44,757 nucleotides of DNA from Pengzhenrongella frigida (lineage in GTDB: Bacteria; Actinomycetota; Actinomycetes; Actinomycetales; Cellulomonadaceae): positions 1-44,757 of the forward strand of contig NZ_SDWW01000039.1 of NCBI RefSeq assembly GCF_004168625.1, written 5' to 3'. Position 1 is the stretch's first letter; each line of letters begins with the position of its first letter. The translations under genes and the position numbers were made by a program. Shown piece after piece: positions 1 through 9,223 of the stretch. The notes beneath the pieces are model-generated. The model ran no database searches and had not been told where the DNA came from. It saw only the letters and a list, made by a program, of their open reading frames with translations.

Positions 1-143
1 CGCGCCCGTGTGGCGCTTATCCCCGCATTTTGGTATCTCCACACGCTCATCATATCCACGCTAAGCGACACACTACAAGTGTACGAGTGAATCGACCCGA
101 CTCCACCCCGGCGACCAGCTCCGAGAGCGGGCCTTAGGTCCCC

Positions 144-160
144 GAGGTAAGGCTTACCTC
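144..160 (+). promoter_or_regulatory. DtxR/IdeR-type iron box upstream of feoA
   Basis: GAGGTAAGGCTTACCTC is a perfect inverted repeat with 8-bp arms around one central base, ending 17 bases before the feoA ATG. It agrees with most positions of the 19-bp DtxR/IdeR consensus (TWAGGTTAGSCTAACCTWA) that represses iron uptake genes in Actinobacteria when Fe(II) is plentiful. The site would overlap the promoter or transcript start. Repression by an iron-loaded IdeR/DtxR is inferred from the site and the genes behind it. Bases 1-143 upstream hold no gene I can support; they are locally more AT-rich. Confidence 0.8.
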
Positions 161-177
161 ACCACTACCGTGAGGGC

Positions 178-411
178 ATGACGCTGCACGAGAGCCCAGT
201 GGGCGCAAGCTTCCGGGTGACTGCCGTGCGGCTGTCCGCGCCGGCGGCCCTCCGGCTGAGCGAGATGGGGATCCGGCTCGGGACCCTGGCGTACGTGTCG
301 CAGCGCGCGGCGTTCGGGGGACGCGTGGTCGCCGTCGCGGGATCGCGGTTCGCGCTCGACGGCGGGACGGCGGGGCTCATCGACGTCGAGGCCCTCGCGG
401 GCCGGCCGTGA
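178..411 (+). CDS. feoA: FeoA, ferrous iron transport accessory protein
   Basis: A 77-residue SH3-like FeoA protein, the usual size for the family. It is a small cytoplasmic partner of the Fe(II) permease FeoB. The sequence has the expected pattern: an N-terminal strand with VTAVRLSAPAALRLSEMGIRLG (split here as VTAVRLSAP and LSEMGIRLG), then basic beta strands ending in IDVEAL. The start is the ATG directly behind the iron box. The stop overlaps the GTG start of feoB (GTGA), so the genes are translationally coupled. Identity rests on the fold pattern and on the adjacent feoB and feoC. Confidence 0.9.
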   Translation: MTLHESPVGASFRVTAVRLSAPAALRLSEMGIRLGTLAYVSQRAAFGGRVVAVAGSRFALDGGTAGLIDVEALAGRP

Positions 412-2522
412 GCTGTCACGGCACCGCGCCGCTGCCGCTCCCTGTGCTCGCCCCCGGGGCAGCCGCCCCGACCCGGGTGCTGCTCGTCGGGGGTCCGAAC
501 GTCGGCAAGTCGACCCTGTTCAACGCGCTCACGGGTGCACGTCAGCACACCACCAACGCCCCGGGCACCACCGTCGAGCTGGCCACCGGGAGCTGGCGCA
601 CGGCCGTCGCCGGTGGTCGCCCGGCCGTGCAGCGCGCTGTGGTCGACCTGCCGGGCACCTACAGCCTCCTGGCGCGCTCGGCCGATGAGCAGGTCAGCGC
701 GGATGCCGTGCGCGAGCTGGCGCAGCACGCGGGCGCCCAGGCCGGCACGCCGGGGGTCGTCGTCCTCGTCCTCGACGCCACGGCCCTCGCCCGGTCGCTG
801 TACCTGCTGGCGCAGGTGGCCGAGACCGGTGTCCCGGTCGTCGTCGCGCTGACCATGCTCGACCTCGCCGCCGCCACCGGCTCGCCCACGTCGCACGTGC
901 CGCCCGAGACGCTGGCCGCGGTCCTCGAGGGAGTCGTCGGCGTGCCGGTCGTCCCGGTAGAGGCGCGCAACCGGGCCGATGACGGCGTGCTCGAGCTCGC
1001 CCGCGCCGTCGACGCGGTCGCCGCGCACCCCCGGCAGGTCACCGACCTGAACCTCGCCGCGCCGGCACCGTCCTGCGGCTGCGCGACAGCGGGCGACCCG
1101 CCGGCGCCGGCGCCGGCCCGGTCCGGGATGGTCGGCGCGGACCTGACGCTCGAGCTCGCGCACGCTGAGGCCCTGTTCGCGTGGGTGGAGCAGGCCGTGG
1201 CCCGGGTCACCGCCGCGCTGACCCCCGACGCGGCTCCCGGGGACCGCCCGGCCACGAGCGCCTCCCCGCGACGGTCGTTCTCCGACCGGGTCGACGGCGT
1301 CCTGCTCAACCCGTGGGCGGGCATCCCCGTGTTCCTCGCGGTGGTGTGGGTGCTCTTCGAGCTCACGACCCGGGTCGCGGCGCCGTTGATCGACCTGATC
1401 GACCGGTTGGTCAGCGGACCGGTGGCCGGGGGGCTCACCGCGCTGCTCGGCGCGGTCGGGCTGGGCGACACCTGGATCCAGGGGTTCCTCGTCGACGGGC
1501 TGCTCGCCGGCATCGGCACGGTGCTGACCTTCGTCCCGGTCATCGCGGTGATGTTCGCGGCCCTCGGGGTCCTCGAGGACTCCGGCTACCTGGCCCGGGC
1601 GGCGTTCGTGGCCGACCGGGCGATGCGCTCCCTCGGCCTGGACGGGCGCGCGTTGCTGCCGCTGATCGTGGGGTTCGGCTGCAACCTGCCCGCCTTCGCC
1701 GCCACCCGCACGCTGCCGCACGCCCGCCAGCGGCTGCTGACCGGGCTGCTGATCCCGCTCACGTCCTGCTCGGCCCGCCTGACGGTCTACATCCTGCTCG
1801 CGGGGGCCTTCTTCCCGCGCCACGCGGGCACCGTCATCTTCGGGATGTACGTTCTCAGCGTGCTGCTGGTGCTCGGCGCCGGCCTGCTGCTGCGCCGGAC
1901 GGCGTTCCGGGACGTGCACGCCGGGCCGCTGATCCTGGTGCTCCCGCCGTACCAGCATCCGCACCTGCGCACCCTGGGCATGTCGGTCCGGATGCGCGTC
2001 GGCGCGTTCGTCGTCGGCGCCGGAAAGCTCATCGTGGCGACCATGCTCGTCGTGTGGGTGCTGATGGCGCTGCCCGCGTCCGGGCAGCACACGATCGGTG
2101 ACGTCCCGATCAAGGAGAGTGTGTACGGCGAGATCGCGGCCGGGATCGCACCGGTGCTCGCGCCGGCCGGGTTCGGCAACGAGCATGCGGCCGCGGCTCT
2201 CATGACCGGCTTCGTGGCCAAGGAGGTCGTGGTCGGTTCCTTCGCCCAGTCCTTCGCCGTCGACGAGCCGGGCGACCCGTCGGTGGCCGGAAGCCTCGGG
2301 GACCGGCTGCGCGACACGTTCGACGAGTCCTCCGGTGGCCACGGCGGCGCGGCCGCGCTGGCGTTCATGGTCTTCGTGCTCGCCTACACCCCGTGCGTCG
2401 CCGTGCTCGCCGAGCAGCGACGACTGTTCGGGTGGCGGCCGACGGCGAGCGCCCTGGGCGTTCAGCTCGTGGTCGCCTGGGCGCTGGCGGTCGCCGTGTT
2501 CCAGGTGGGTTCCCGGCTGTGA
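408..2522 (+). CDS. feoB: FeoB, ferrous iron permease with N-terminal G domain
   Basis: A 704-residue Fe(II) transporter of the cytoplasmic membrane. The N-terminal G domain (about residues 20-190) shows the P-loop GGPNVGKSTLFNALTG, the G2 threonine stretch TTNAPGTTVE and the G3 motif DLPGTYSL. The G4 region reads ALTMLDLA, the FeoB-style variant of NKxD. The C-terminal half carries the polytopic permease with two Gate-type repeats, including GFGCNLPAFAATR and LTSCSARL, the conserved cysteines proposed to line the iron path. The start is GTG, overlapping the feoA stop. A cysteine-bearing linker (CGCATAG) separates the G domain from the membrane part. Confidence 0.95.
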   Translation: MSCHGTAPLPLPVLAPGAAAPTRVLLVGGPNVGKSTLFNALTGARQHTTNAPGTTVELATGSWRTAVAGGRPAVQRAVVDLPGTYSLLARSADEQVSADAVRELAQHAGAQAGTPGVVVLVLDATALARSLYLLAQVAETGVPVVVALTMLDLAAATGSPTSHVPPETLAAVLEGVVGVPVVPVEARNRADDGVLELARAVDAVAAHPRQVTDLNLAAPAPSCGCATAGDPPAPAPARSGMVGADLTLELAHAEALFAWVEQAVARVTAALTPDAAPGDRPATSASPRRSFSDRVDGVLLNPWAGIPVFLAVVWVLFELTTRVAAPLIDLIDRLVSGPVAGGLTALLGAVGLGDTWIQGFLVDGLLAGIGTVLTFVPVIAVMFAALGVLEDSGYLARAAFVADRAMRSLGLDGRALLPLIVGFGCNLPAFAATRTLPHARQRLLTGLLIPLTSCSARLTVYILLAGAFFPRHAGTVIFGMYVLSVLLVLGAGLLLRRTAFRDVHAGPLILVLPPYQHPHLRTLGMSVRMRVGAFVVGAGKLIVATMLVVWVLMALPASGQHTIGDVPIKESVYGEIAAGIAPVLAPAGFGNEHAAAALMTGFVAKEVVVGSFAQSFAVDEPGDPSVAGSLGDRLRDTFDESSGGHGGAAALAFMVFVLAYTPCVAVLAEQRRLFGWRPTASALGVQLVVAWALAVAVFQVGSRL

Positions 2523-2776
2523 GCGCCTGGGCCGACGTGCTCGACGACGTCGCGACCCGCGGCGGGACCCCGGCGCAGGTCGCCGGGCGGCTCCGCCTGC
2601 CGATGCCGCTCGTGCTCGCGGTGCTCGACCACGCGGAGCGTCTCGGGGTGCTCGCCGTGGCCGGGCAGGGGTGCGGTTCGGGCTGCCCCACGGGGCCGGA
2701 CCTGCCCAGCGGGTGCACCGGGTGCCCGTTGGTCGCGTCCGGGCCCCGGCTCGGCAACCGCAGGATCCCCGGCTAG
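2519..2776 (+). CDS. feoC: FeoC-like winged-helix protein with C-terminal cysteines
   Basis: An 85-residue protein beginning at the GTG that overlaps the feoB stop (GTGA), so it is the third gene of a feoABC operon. Residues 1-50 fit a small winged helix (GTPAQVAGRLRLPMPLVLAV, then ERLGVLAVAGQ). The C-terminal part has four cysteines in the arrangement CxxxC-x9-CxxC, as in FeoC proteins that carry an oxygen-sensitive Fe-S cluster. In enterobacteria FeoC protects or regulates FeoB. A similar role here is inference. A longer upstream reading frame exists but would lie inside feoB and is unlikely. Confidence 0.8.
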   Translation: MSAWADVLDDVATRGGTPAQVAGRLRLPMPLVLAVLDHAERLGVLAVAGQGCGSGCPTGPDLPSGCTGCPLVASGPRLGNRRIPG

Positions 2777-2855
2777 GCTCACGTCCCTGCCCGGCTTCGG
2801 GCGCCGTGGACGCCGACCGCGCCCAGCACCCCGACCGCCGTGAGGTCCGCAGCTG

Positions 2856-4244
2856 ATGCCCGCCCCGCGCCCGCCCGCGACGCCACGGCAGCACAGCGCC
2901 CCCCGACGCCGAGCCCGCCCCGGCATCCGCCGACCGGGCCGCCTCATCGTGGTCGGGTTCGGCCTCCTGATCGTCCTCGGCACCCTCGTGCTGACCCTGC
3001 CCGTCGCCCACGCCGGACCCGGTCGGGTCACCCCGCTCGATGCGCTGTTCACGGCGACGTCGGCGGTCTGCGTGACCGGGCTCGCCGTGGTGGACACCGT
3101 CACCGCCTGGTCGGTCTTCGGGCAGGTCACCATCCTCGTGCTCATCCAGATCGGCGGGTTCGGGGTCATGACCCTGGCGTCGGTGCTTGCCCTGCTGATC
3201 TCCCGGCGGCTCGGTCTCGGTACCCGCCTGCTGGCGGCCGCCGAGACGAAGAGCGTCGGCCTGGGCGAGGTCCGTTCGGTCCTGATCGGGGTCGCCCGCG
3301 TCAGCCTCGTCGTGGAGGCGGGCACCGCCGTCGTGCTCGCGCTCCGGTTCGCGACCGCGTACGACGAGCCGATCGGTCGCAGCCTCTGGCTAGGGGTGTT
3401 CCATTCCGTGTCGGCGTTCAACAATGCCGGTTTCGCGCTCTTCAGCGACAACCTCATCGGGTTCGCCACCGACCCCTGGATCTGCCTGCCCATCGCCGTC
3501 GCCGTCATCGTCGGCGGGCTCGGCTTCCCCGTGATCCTCGAGGTCGTCCGGCAGCACAATCGGCCTCGACGCTGGAGCCTGCACACCAAGATCACCCTGC
3601 TCATGACGGCCGTGCTGCTCGTGGGCGGGACCGGGTTCGTGCTCGCGGCCGAGTGGGCGAACCCCGGGACGCTCGGCCCGCTGGACACCGGCGGCAAGCT
3701 GCTCGCGGGGTTCTTCCAGGGCGTCATGCCGCGCACCGCGGGCTTCAACAGCGTGGACACGTCCGCCATGAACACCGGCACCCTGCTGGGCACGGACATC
3801 CTCATGTTCATCGGCGGCGGCAGCGCGGGCACCGCGGGAGGCATCAAGGTAGCGACCTTCGCCGTGCTGCTGATCGCCATCTACGCCGAGATCACCGGCG
3901 ACCCCGACGTGACGATCTTCGACCGGCGCATGTCGGCCCAGACGATCCGGCAGGCGATGAGCGTGGCGCTGCTGAGCGTCGCAGCCGTCGTGGTCGCCAC
4001 GCTGACGATCGCGATGTCGAGCCCCTACACGCTCGACCAGATCCTCTTCGAGGTGGTCTCCGCATTCGCCACGGTGGGCCTGTCGACCGGGATCACGGCC
4101 GACCTCGCTCCCGCGCACCAGCTGATCCTCATCGCTCTCATGTACGCCGGTCGTCTCGGTCCGATCACGCTGGCGTCGGCCCTGGTCCTGCGCGAGAGCC
4201 ACCGCCTGTACCGCCGGGCCGAGGGCCGCCCCCTCATCGGCTGA
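2856..4244 (+). CDS. TrkH/KtrB-type potassium uptake channel subunit
   Basis: A 462-residue membrane protein of the TrkH/KtrB/HKT superfamily; the short length resembles KtrB. The four pore loops with their filter glycines are visible as TSAVCVTGLAVVDT, NNAGFALFS, MPRTAGFNSVD and FATVGLSTGITAD. The GGGSAGTAGGIK segment matches the gating-loop region after the third repeat. The N-terminal 30 residues are Pro/Arg-rich and cytosolic. These channels need a cytoplasmic RCK subunit (TrkA or KtrA) for nucleotide gating, and no such gene lies in this window. It sits between feoC and the kdp operon, about 80 bp after feoC, and is probably transcribed separately. Confidence 0.9.
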   Translation: MPAPRPPATPRQHSAPRRRARPGIRRPGRLIVVGFGLLIVLGTLVLTLPVAHAGPGRVTPLDALFTATSAVCVTGLAVVDTVTAWSVFGQVTILVLIQIGGFGVMTLASVLALLISRRLGLGTRLLAAAETKSVGLGEVRSVLIGVARVSLVVEAGTAVVLALRFATAYDEPIGRSLWLGVFHSVSAFNNAGFALFSDNLIGFATDPWICLPIAVAVIVGGLGFPVILEVVRQHNRPRRWSLHTKITLLMTAVLLVGGTGFVLAAEWANPGTLGPLDTGGKLLAGFFQGVMPRTAGFNSVDTSAMNTGTLLGTDILMFIGGGSAGTAGGIKVATFAVLLIAIYAEITGDPDVTIFDRRMSAQTIRQAMSVALLSVAAVVVATLTIAMSSPYTLDQILFEVVSAFATVGLSTGITADLAPAHQLILIALMYAGRLGPITLASALVLRESHRLYRRAEGRPLIG

Positions 4245-4256
4245 GTCGCGTCGATG

Positions 4257-4277
4257 CACCCGCCGACGTGTCGGGTG
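4257..4277 (+). terminator. possible weak hairpin terminator after trkH
   Basis: CACCCG and CGGGTG form a 6-bp stem with a 9-base loop starting 13 bases after the trkH-family stop codon. There is no T-tract, which is common in high-GC actinobacteria. Position is suggestive but the stem is short. Confidence 0.4.
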
Positions 4278-4326
4278 GCACTGACCGGGTCGCGTGCCGC
4301 GTCCCGACGCCGCAGGCGTAGAGGAT

Positions 4327-4369
4327 GCGTCAAGAACGCCGGGTGGGGCGTCAAGAACCCGTCAACGCC
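4327..4369 (+). promoter_or_regulatory. direct repeats upstream of kdp, candidate KdpE operator
   Basis: GCGTCAAGAAC occurs twice, at 4327-4337 and 4348-4358, exactly 21 bp apart. A third related half-site, CGTCAACGCC, begins at 4360, 11 bp in register after the second. Spacing of one and two helical turns on the same face is what OmpR/PhoB-family regulators such as KdpE use for direct-repeat half-sites. The cluster lies about 105-145 bp upstream of the first kdp-region start codon. The repeats are seen directly; binding by the KdpE encoded at the end of this operon is inferred. Confidence 0.55.
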
Positions 4370-4473
4370 CGGGCCCGGACGGCTAGGGCGCTGGTACGAA
4401 CGGTGGTGTGAGCGCTGCTCACCGGTCTGGTCGGAACTCGCCCGGACCGCCCGTCGTCAAAGGGTTGTGTGAC

Positions 4474-4557
4474 ATGGCCGACGTGGCCTACCTCGTGCTG
4501 ACAGTGGTCTTCTTCGCGGCAGTGGCGCTCGTCGCACGGACACGGGACCGGACATGA
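4474..4557 (+). CDS. 27-residue single-span membrane microprotein ahead of kdpF
   Basis: A 27-codon frame starting ATG with AAAGGG about 10 bases upstream. It encodes a short acidic start (MADVAY), one hydrophobic segment of about 15-18 residues and a basic tail (ARTRDRT). This topology suits a single transmembrane helix with the tail in the cytoplasm. Its stop overlaps the kdpF start (ATGA), so it is translationally coupled to the Kdp complex genes. I do not recognise a named family. A KdpF-like accessory peptide is a reasonable guess, and a leader peptide controlling kdp translation is the alternative. Confidence 0.65.
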   Translation: MADVAYLVLTVVFFAAVALVARTRDRT

Positions 4558-4646
4558 TCGGCGAGGACTGGGCCGGCCTGGCGATCACAGCCGCGCTGCT
4601 CGTGTACCTGTTCGTGGCCCTGGTGCGATCGGACTCGACCCGATGA
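4554..4646 (+). CDS. kdpF: KdpF, small Kdp complex subunit
   Basis: A 30-residue peptide with one hydrophobic helix ([18 protein letters not shown]) followed by a short polar tail ending RSDSTR, the typical length and layout of KdpF. KdpF is a lipid-like stabiliser of the KdpABC potassium pump in the membrane. It overlaps the preceding microprotein by ATGA and its stop overlaps the kdpA start in the same way. Identity depends mainly on its position and hydropathy because KdpF sequences are short and weakly conserved. Confidence 0.85.
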   Translation: MIGEDWAGLAITAALLVYLFVALVRSDSTR

Positions 4647-6307
4647 GCGCCCCGTGGATCGCCGTCGGCCAGATCCTCGTGCTGGTCGCTGCCCTGGCCG
4701 CGGTGCACCTCCCGCTCGGCGGCTACCTGGCGCACGTGTTCATGTCCCCGCGGCACCTGCGCATCGAGCGGGCCGGCTACCGCGCGTTGCGGGTCGACCC
4801 GGACGCCGACCAGCGCTGGAGCATGTATCTGCTGTCACTGCTCGGCTTCTCGCTCGCGTCGGTGCTGCTGCTCTTCGGCCTCGAGCGCCTTCAGGACCGC
4901 CTGCCGCTGTCGCTCGGCGCGCCGGCGATGGACCCGGCGGGGGCCTGGAACACCGCGGTCTCGTTCACGACCAACACGAACTGGCAGTGGTACTCCGGTG
5001 AGGTCTCCGCGGGGCACCTGCTGCAGATGGCCGGGCTCACGGTCCAGAACTTCGCCTCCGCGGCGGTGGGGATCACGGTGGTCGTCGCCCTCATCCGGGG
5101 CTTCGCCCGGTCCGGCGGCGGCGGTCGGGTCGGCAACTTCTGGTCCGACCTGGTGCGGGCCGTGGTGCGCGTGCTGCTGCCGCTCGCCGTCGTCGCCGCC
5201 CTCGCGCTCATCGCGACGGGCGTGATCCAGAACTTCGCCGCCCACACCGAGGTCACCACCCTCGCCGGCGGCGGTCAGCACCTGCTCGGCGGCCCGGTCG
5301 CGTCCCAGGAGGCCATCAAGGAGCTCGGCACCAACGGGGGCGGCTTCTTCAACGCGAACTCGGCCCACCCGTTCGAGAACCCGACGCCGGTGAGCAACCT
5401 GCTCGAGATCTTCCTGCTGCTGGCGATCCCGTTCTCCCTGCCCCGGACCTTCGGGATCATGGTCGGCGACCGGCGCCAGGGGTGGGCGATCCTCGCCGCG
5501 ATGGGCACCCTGTGGCTCGTGGCCGTCGGCCTGCTGACCTGGGCCGAGCTCTCCGGGCCGGGAGCGGTGCCGCAGGCGGCCGGGGCCGCGATGGAAGGCA
5601 AGGAGACCCGGTTCGGGCTCGCCGCCAGCGCGCTGTTCGCAGCCTCGACCACGGCGACCTCGACCGGCGCGGTCAACGCGACGCACGACTCGCTGACCGC
5701 CCCCGGCGGGGGCGTGGCCCTGTTCAACATGATGCTCGGCGAGGTCTCCCCGGGCGGCACGGGGTCGGGCCTGTACGGGATGCTGGTGCTCGCCATCGTC
5801 GCGGTGTTCCTCGCCGGTCTGATGGTCGGGCGCACCCCGGAGTACCTGGGCAAGAAGATCGGCCGGCCGGAGATCACCGTCGTCGCGCTGTACGTGCTGA
5901 CCGTGCCCGCGATCATCCTGGTCGGGACGGCGGTCGCGATCGCCACCCCGGACGGCCGAGCCGGGATCCTCAACGCGGGGCCGCACGGGCTGTCCGAGGT
6001 CCTCTACGCGTTCACCTCGGCCGGCAACAACAACGGCAGCGCCTTCGCCGGGCTCGCCGTGGCCACCCCGTTCTACAACACCGCGCTCGGGCTGGCGATG
6101 CTGCTCGGCCGGTTCGTCCCGATCGCCCTCGTCCTCGCGCTCGCCGGCCGGTTCGCCGGGCAGACGACGACCCCCGCCGGCGCCGGGACCCTGCCGACCC
6201 ACGGGCCGCTGTTCGTCGGTCTGCTGGTCGTCGTGGCGCTCGTCCTGGTCGGCCTGACCTACATCCCTGTTCTTTCCCTCGGTGCGATCGCGGAGGCCCT
6301 GGCATGA
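4643..6307 (+). CDS. kdpA: KdpA, potassium-translocating subunit of the Kdp ATPase
   Basis: A 554-residue polytopic membrane protein, the normal KdpA length. It forms the K+-selective channel-like subunit of the KdpFABC pump and descends from the TrkH superfamily. Filter segments are visible: [44 protein letters not shown] and [14 protein letters not shown]. The [17 protein letters not shown] loop between the third and fourth repeats is also typical. The start ATG overlaps the kdpF stop and the stop overlaps the kdpB start, consistent with stoichiometric translation of the complex. Confidence 0.97.
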   Translation: MSAPWIAVGQILVLVAALAAVHLPLGGYLAHVFMSPRHLRIERAGYRALRVDPDADQRWSMYLLSLLGFSLASVLLLFGLERLQDRLPLSLGAPAMDPAGAWNTAVSFTTNTNWQWYSGEVSAGHLLQMAGLTVQNFASAAVGITVVVALIRGFARSGGGGRVGNFWSDLVRAVVRVLLPLAVVAALALIATGVIQNFAAHTEVTTLAGGGQHLLGGPVASQEAIKELGTNGGGFFNANSAHPFENPTPVSNLLEIFLLLAIPFSLPRTFGIMVGDRRQGWAILAAMGTLWLVAVGLLTWAELSGPGAVPQAAGAAMEGKETRFGLAASALFAASTTATSTGAVNATHDSLTAPGGGVALFNMMLGEVSPGGTGSGLYGMLVLAIVAVFLAGLMVGRTPEYLGKKIGRPEITVVALYVLTVPAIILVGTAVAIATPDGRAGILNAGPHGLSEVLYAFTSAGNNNGSAFAGLAVATPFYNTALGLAMLLGRFVPIALVLALAGRFAGQTTTPAGAGTLPTHGPLFVGLLVVVALVLVGLTYIPVLSLGAIAEALA

Positions 6308-8526
6308 GCTCGACCCTGATGGACCCGGCGGACCCGGCGGAGCCGGTCGGCCCCATGAGCAGCGACGCGAGCCCGTCGCCCCGGGCCGAGGTCCGGCGCC
6401 GGGCGACCGGTCGCCAGGGGCTCGGCCCCCGGCAGCTCGCGGTCGCGCTCCCCGCGGCGCTGCGCAAGCTGGACCCGCGCGAGCTGCGCCGCTCCCCGGT
6501 GATGTTCGTCGTCGAGGTGGGCGCGGCGGCCTGCACGGTGCTCACCGTCGTCAGCCCCGGCGTGTTCGCGGTGTCGATCACCGCGTGGCTGTGGGCCACG
6601 GTGGTGTTCGCCACCCTCGCCGAGTCGGTCGCGGAGAGCCGCGGCAAGGCTCAGGCCGCGAGCCTGCGCGCCTCGCAGGCGCAGACCACGGCCCGCAAGG
6701 TCACCGCCCCGCAGGACATCCTCGAGTACACCGGCGGCCTCGCGGCGCTGCCGACGACCGAGGTGCCCTCCGCCTCGCTCCACGTGGGCGACGTCGTCGT
6801 CGTCGCTGCCGGCGAGACGATCCCCGGCGACGGCGACGTGATCGAAGGCATCGCCAGCGTCGACGAGTCGGCCATCACCGGCGAGTCCGCCCCCGTCATC
6901 CGCGAGTCCGGCGGGGACCGCTCGGCGGTCACCGGCGGGACCACGGTCCTCTCGGACCGCGTCGTGGTCCGCATCACGGCCCCGGCCGGCCACACCTTCG
7001 TCGACCGGATGATCGCGCTGGTCGAGGGCAGCGAGCGCCGCAAGACCCCCAACGAGGTCGCCCTCAACGTGCTGCTCACGTCGCTGACGATCATCTTCCT
7101 GCTCGCCGTCGCGACGCTGCAGCCGTTCGCCGTCTACTCGGGCGCGCGCCAGTCGCTCCTGGTGCTCGTCGCCCTGCTCGTGTGCCTCATCCCGACGACG
7201 ATCGGCGCTCTGCTCTCGGCGATCGGGATCGCCGGGATGGACCGCCTCGTGCAGCGCAACGTGCTGGCGATGTCCGGACGCGCGGTGGAGGCCGCCGGCG
7301 ACGTGGACGTGCTGCTGCTCGACAAGACCGGCACGATCACGCTCGGGAACCGCCAGGCGGCGGAGCTGATCCCGGTCGAGGGGGTGGAGCCGGCGATCCT
7401 TGCCGACGCCGCCCAGCTGTCGTCCATGGCGGACGAGACCCCCGAGGGGCGCAGCATCCTCGTGCTGGTCAAGGAACGGCACGGGCTGCGTGCACGCGAG
7501 TCGGGCGAGCTGGTGGGCGCCGAGCTGGTGGCGTTCACCGCCCGGACCCGGATGAGCGGGCTGAACCTCCCCGCGGGCGGACAGGGGCCTCGGTCTGGTG
7601 GTCCCGACGGCGGGAGCCAGGACGGGGTCCGGCGGATCCGCAAGGGTGCCGCGGCGGCGGTGACCTCGTGGGTGCACTCGACCGGGGGGCATGCGGGGCC
7701 CGACACGGCCCGCATCGTCGACGCGATCAGCGCGTCGGGCGGCACTCCGCTGGTCGTGGCCGAACAGCTCGGGTCGGCGCCTGCGCGGGTCCTGGGGGTC
7801 GTGCACCTCAAGGACGTCGTCAAGCAGGGGCTGCGCGAGCGGTTCGCCGAGCTGCGGGCGATGGGGATCCGCACCGTGATGGTCACGGGCGACAACGCGG
7901 TCACCGCCCGCGCGATCGCCCTCGAGGCCGGGGTCGACGACGTGCTCGCCGAGGCCACCCCGGAGGACAAGCTCGCGCTGATCCGCCGCGAGCAGGCCGG
8001 TGGGCGCCTGGTCGCGATGGCGGGGGACGGCACGAACGACGCCCCTGCCCTCGCGCAGGCCGACGTCGGGGTGGCGATGAACACCGGCACCACCGCGGCG
8101 AAGGAGGCCGGGAACATGGTCGACCTCGACTCCAACCCGACCAAGCTCATCGAGATCGTGCAGATCGGCAAGCAGCTGCTGATCACCCGCGGGGCGCTGA
8201 CGACGTTCTCCATCGCCAACGACGTCGCGAAGTACTTCGCGATCCTGCCGGCGATGTTCGTGCTCGTGTTTCCCCAGCTCGAGGTGCTCAACGTCATGGG
8301 GCTGTCGAGCCCCCGGTCCGCGATCCTCTCGGCGGTGGTCTTCAACGCGCTCATCATCATCGCGCTCATCCCGCTCTCCCTCCGGGGGGTGCGCTACCGC
8401 CCGGCGGCCGCCGCCGTGATGCTGCGTCGGAACCTGCTGCTCTACGGCGCCGGTGGCCTCATCGCGCCGTTCGTCGGCATCAAGGCAATCGACCTGCTCG
8501 TCTCCCTCCTCCCCGGGATCAGCTGA
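6304..8526 (+). CDS. kdpB: KdpB, P-type ATPase subunit of the Kdp pump
   Basis: A 740-residue P-type ATPase that phosphorylates itself to drive K+ import through KdpA. The actuator TGES motif ([14 protein letters not shown]) lies near residue 195. The phosphorylated aspartate is D340 in [11 protein letters not shown], and the hinge motif is [18 protein letters not shown]. The first 45 residues are a Pro/Ser/Arg-rich cytosolic extension before the [12 protein letters not shown] core. The nucleotide-binding domain carries a Gly-rich insertion near residues 420-440 ([17 protein letters not shown]) that looks like a lineage-specific loop. The ATG overlaps the kdpA stop. Confidence 0.97.
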   Translation: MSSTLMDPADPAEPVGPMSSDASPSPRAEVRRRATGRQGLGPRQLAVALPAALRKLDPRELRRSPVMFVVEVGAAACTVLTVVSPGVFAVSITAWLWATVVFATLAESVAESRGKAQAASLRASQAQTTARKVTAPQDILEYTGGLAALPTTEVPSASLHVGDVVVVAAGETIPGDGDVIEGIASVDESAITGESAPVIRESGGDRSAVTGGTTVLSDRVVVRITAPAGHTFVDRMIALVEGSERRKTPNEVALNVLLTSLTIIFLLAVATLQPFAVYSGARQSLLVLVALLVCLIPTTIGALLSAIGIAGMDRLVQRNVLAMSGRAVEAAGDVDVLLLDKTGTITLGNRQAAELIPVEGVEPAILADAAQLSSMADETPEGRSILVLVKERHGLRARESGELVGAELVAFTARTRMSGLNLPAGGQGPRSGGPDGGSQDGVRRIRKGAAAAVTSWVHSTGGHAGPDTARIVDAISASGGTPLVVAEQLGSAPARVLGVVHLKDVVKQGLRERFAELRAMGIRTVMVTGDNAVTARAIALEAGVDDVLAEATPEDKLALIRREQAGGRLVAMAGDGTNDAPALAQADVGVAMNTGTTAAKEAGNMVDLDSNPTKLIEIVQIGKQLLITRGALTTFSIANDVAKYFAILPAMFVLVFPQLEVLNVMGLSSPRSAILSAVVFNALIIIALIPLSLRGVRYRPAAAAVMLRRNLLLYGAGGLIAPFVGIKAIDLLVSLLPGIS

Positions 8527-8527
8527 C

Positions 8528-9223
8528 ATGACCACCACACCGAGCCCCACTCCGTCCACGATTGCGCACCAGGCCGTGTCGTCGGGGCGCACCTCCCGCT
8601 CCGGTGGCGCGACCGCCGTCGCGTTCACCCGCCAGACCTGGGCGGGCGCACGGGTCCTGATCGCGCTCACGCTCCTGCTCGGGGTGGCCTACCCGCTCGC
8701 GGTGACCGCCGTCGGGCAGGTGGCCTTCCCCTGGCAGGCGAACGGCTCGCTCGTCACCGCCGACGGCGGCCGTGCGCGGTCGCTCGCGGACGACGACGTC
8801 GTCGGTTCGGCACTGATCGGGCAACGGTTCGACGGGCCCGAGTGGTTCCACCCGCGGCCCTCGGAGGCGGGCGAGGGCTACGACCCGCTCGCCTCCGGGG
8901 GTTCCAACCTCGGCCCGCTCAGTCCCGACCTGCTGGCGACGGTGGAGCAGCGCCGGGCACGGGTCGCGGCCGAGAACGACGTCGCCCCGGCCGCGGTCCC
9001 CGCGGATGCACTGACCGCGTCGGCGTCCGGCCTCGACCCGGAGATCTCGCCCGCCTACGCCCGCCTCCAGGCCGCCCGCGTCGCCGTGGCGCGGAACCTG
9101 CCGGCGGACGACGTCGACGCACTGGTGGAGGGCGCGATCCGAGGTCGCGACCTGGGGCTCCTGGGCGAACCGCGCGTGAACGTGCTCGAACTGAACCTCG
9201 CACTGGAGACAATGGGCCGGTGA
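8528..9223 (+). CDS. kdpC: KdpC, accessory subunit of the Kdp ATPase
   Basis: A 231-residue protein with one N-terminal transmembrane segment (about residues 43-65, VLIALTLLLGVAYPLAVTAV) and a periplasm-facing domain. Conserved KdpC elements are visible: GSALIGQRFDGPEWFHPRPS, SNLGPLSPDL and the C-terminal DPEISPAYARLQAARVA and VNVLELNLAL. KdpC stabilises the complex and raises nucleotide affinity of KdpB. The N-terminal 40 residues are Ser/Thr-rich and longer than in E. coli. The start is the ATG two bases after the kdpB stop. Confidence 0.95.
   Translation: MTTTPSPTPSTIAHQAVSSGRTSRSGGATAVAFTRQTWAGARVLIALTLLLGVAYPLAVTAVGQVAFPWQANGSLVTADGGRARSLADDDVVGSALIGQRFDGPEWFHPRPSEAGEGYDPLASGGSNLGPLSPDLLATVEQRRARVAAENDVAPAAVPADALTASASGLDPEISPAYARLQAARVAVARNLPADDVDALVEGAIRGRDLGLLGEPRVNVLELNLALETMGR

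Noticed and set aside
1-143. Gene or RNA at the left edge
   Set aside because: No open frame with a start and no recognisable structure; probably an intergenic and promoter region.
165-3011. Very long open frame antisense to feoB, about 950 codons
   Set aside because: Composition is Arg/Gly/Gln/His-heavy without domains and lies wholly antisense to feoABC. Such frames are by-products of high GC at third positions.
6259-8670. Long antisense frame over kdpB
   Set aside because: No family motif and entirely opposite a clear KdpB with all P-type ATPase motifs.
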